Source: Candidatus Shapirobacteria bacterium CG2_30_35_20
GTDB lineage: Bacteria; Patescibacteriota; Microgenomatia; UBA12405
Assembly: GCA_001873665.1 (NCBI GenBank)
Contig: MNZO01000024.1
Location: 1 to 13,075 of the forward strand
Reading direction: 5' to 3'
Length of the DNA stretch: 13,075 bases
Below the pieces are notes generated by a model that had not been told where the DNA came from, did not search any database, and saw only the letters and a program-made list of their open reading frames with translations. Below are positions 12,883 to 13,075 of the stretch, in pieces. Made by a program: the position numbers and the translations under genes. The stretch's first letter is position 1; every line of letters starts with the position of its first letter.

Positions 12883-13075
12883 TAATTGATTCGGGCTTGG
12901 TTGGGAGTTGTAGGGAGTGATGAGTGGAGTCGGCGATTATTGTAGTAATAAATTTGATGATAAATTTCTTCAACTAATTCACCTAGAGTTTCAAATCGAT
13001 TAAAATCTCCGAATTCTCCTTTGAATTTGCCATACCAAGATTCTTGATAACCATTTTGCCAAGGTGAACCTTTGG
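12840..13075 (-). mobile_element. IS transposase, C-terminal end of DDE integrase core, partial
   Basis: On the minus strand the frame enters from the right edge as 'GSPWQNGYQESWYGKFKGEFG', then 'ETLGELVEEIYHQIYYYNNRRLHSSLPTTPNQARINYYL', and ends with TGA. This is the last part of an rve-type DDE transposase of the IS3/IS481 kind: the E of 'YQESWYG' is the third catalytic acid, and 'YYNNRRLHSSL..TPNQA' is the usual end. The element extends beyond the window. Its outer end may be near 12832, where TGTCACTGTCAAGT begins; without the other end this is a guess. Confidence 0.86.

Overview
The window is AT-rich and gene-dense, with very short or overlapping intergenic gaps, small proteins, and two tRNA genes, one with an encoded CCA tail and one without. 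There is almost no Shine-Dalgarno usage. Together with the gene set (a serine recombinase abutting a tRNA, a BRO-N antirepressor-like gene, small toxin-antitoxin modules, a SurA-N-type membrane protein, a lone pyrH), this points to a Candidate Phyla Radiation / Patescibacteria genome. That assignment is inference; no marker gene here proves it. TGA is used as a normal stop (PIG-L gene, kinase gene, transposase gene), so the code looks standard.

Layout. (1) 1-576: the C-terminal end of a serine recombinase runs without a stop through the antisense strand of tRNA-Ser(GGA), which looks like the junction of an integrated element. (2) 504-1665, minus strand: tRNA-Arg(CCG), YbaK-type deacylase, NUDIX hydrolase, tRNA-Ser. 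(3) 1693-2229: a palindrome and a frameshifted, shortened BRO-N gene. (4) 2236-5406: a three-gene redox operon (SDR, aldo/keto reductase, aldehyde dehydrogenase). (5) 5422-7658: a stress/defence patch with a HigB-HigA pair, a broken HAD phosphatase-like gene, and an AbiEii-type nucleotidyltransferase with a small partner. (6) 7674-9795: PIG-L deacetylase, a P-loop kinase, a previously hidden 55-residue Cys/Lys-rich protein, and a membrane-anchored SurA-N protein. (7) 9796-11244: AlkD-like DNA repair protein divergent from pyrH. (8) 11201-13075: a gene remnant, a secreted protein whose start is lost beside a repeat, a MerR-type HTH protein with a large unrecognised domain, a truncated Cys-rich ORF, and the end of an IS transposase.

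Two signals stand out at the level of the whole window. First, about ten genes on both strands have a TATAAT-like hexamer ending 5-7 bases before the start codon, the spacing expected if transcription begins at or next to the start codon (leaderless mRNAs). Twice the TAA stop of the upstream gene lies inside this hexamer. Second, four different palindromic intergenic repeats separate the gene blocks, and several genes show single-base frame disruptions, so this is a region that is turning over. I did not find CRISPR arrays, rRNA or an origin.
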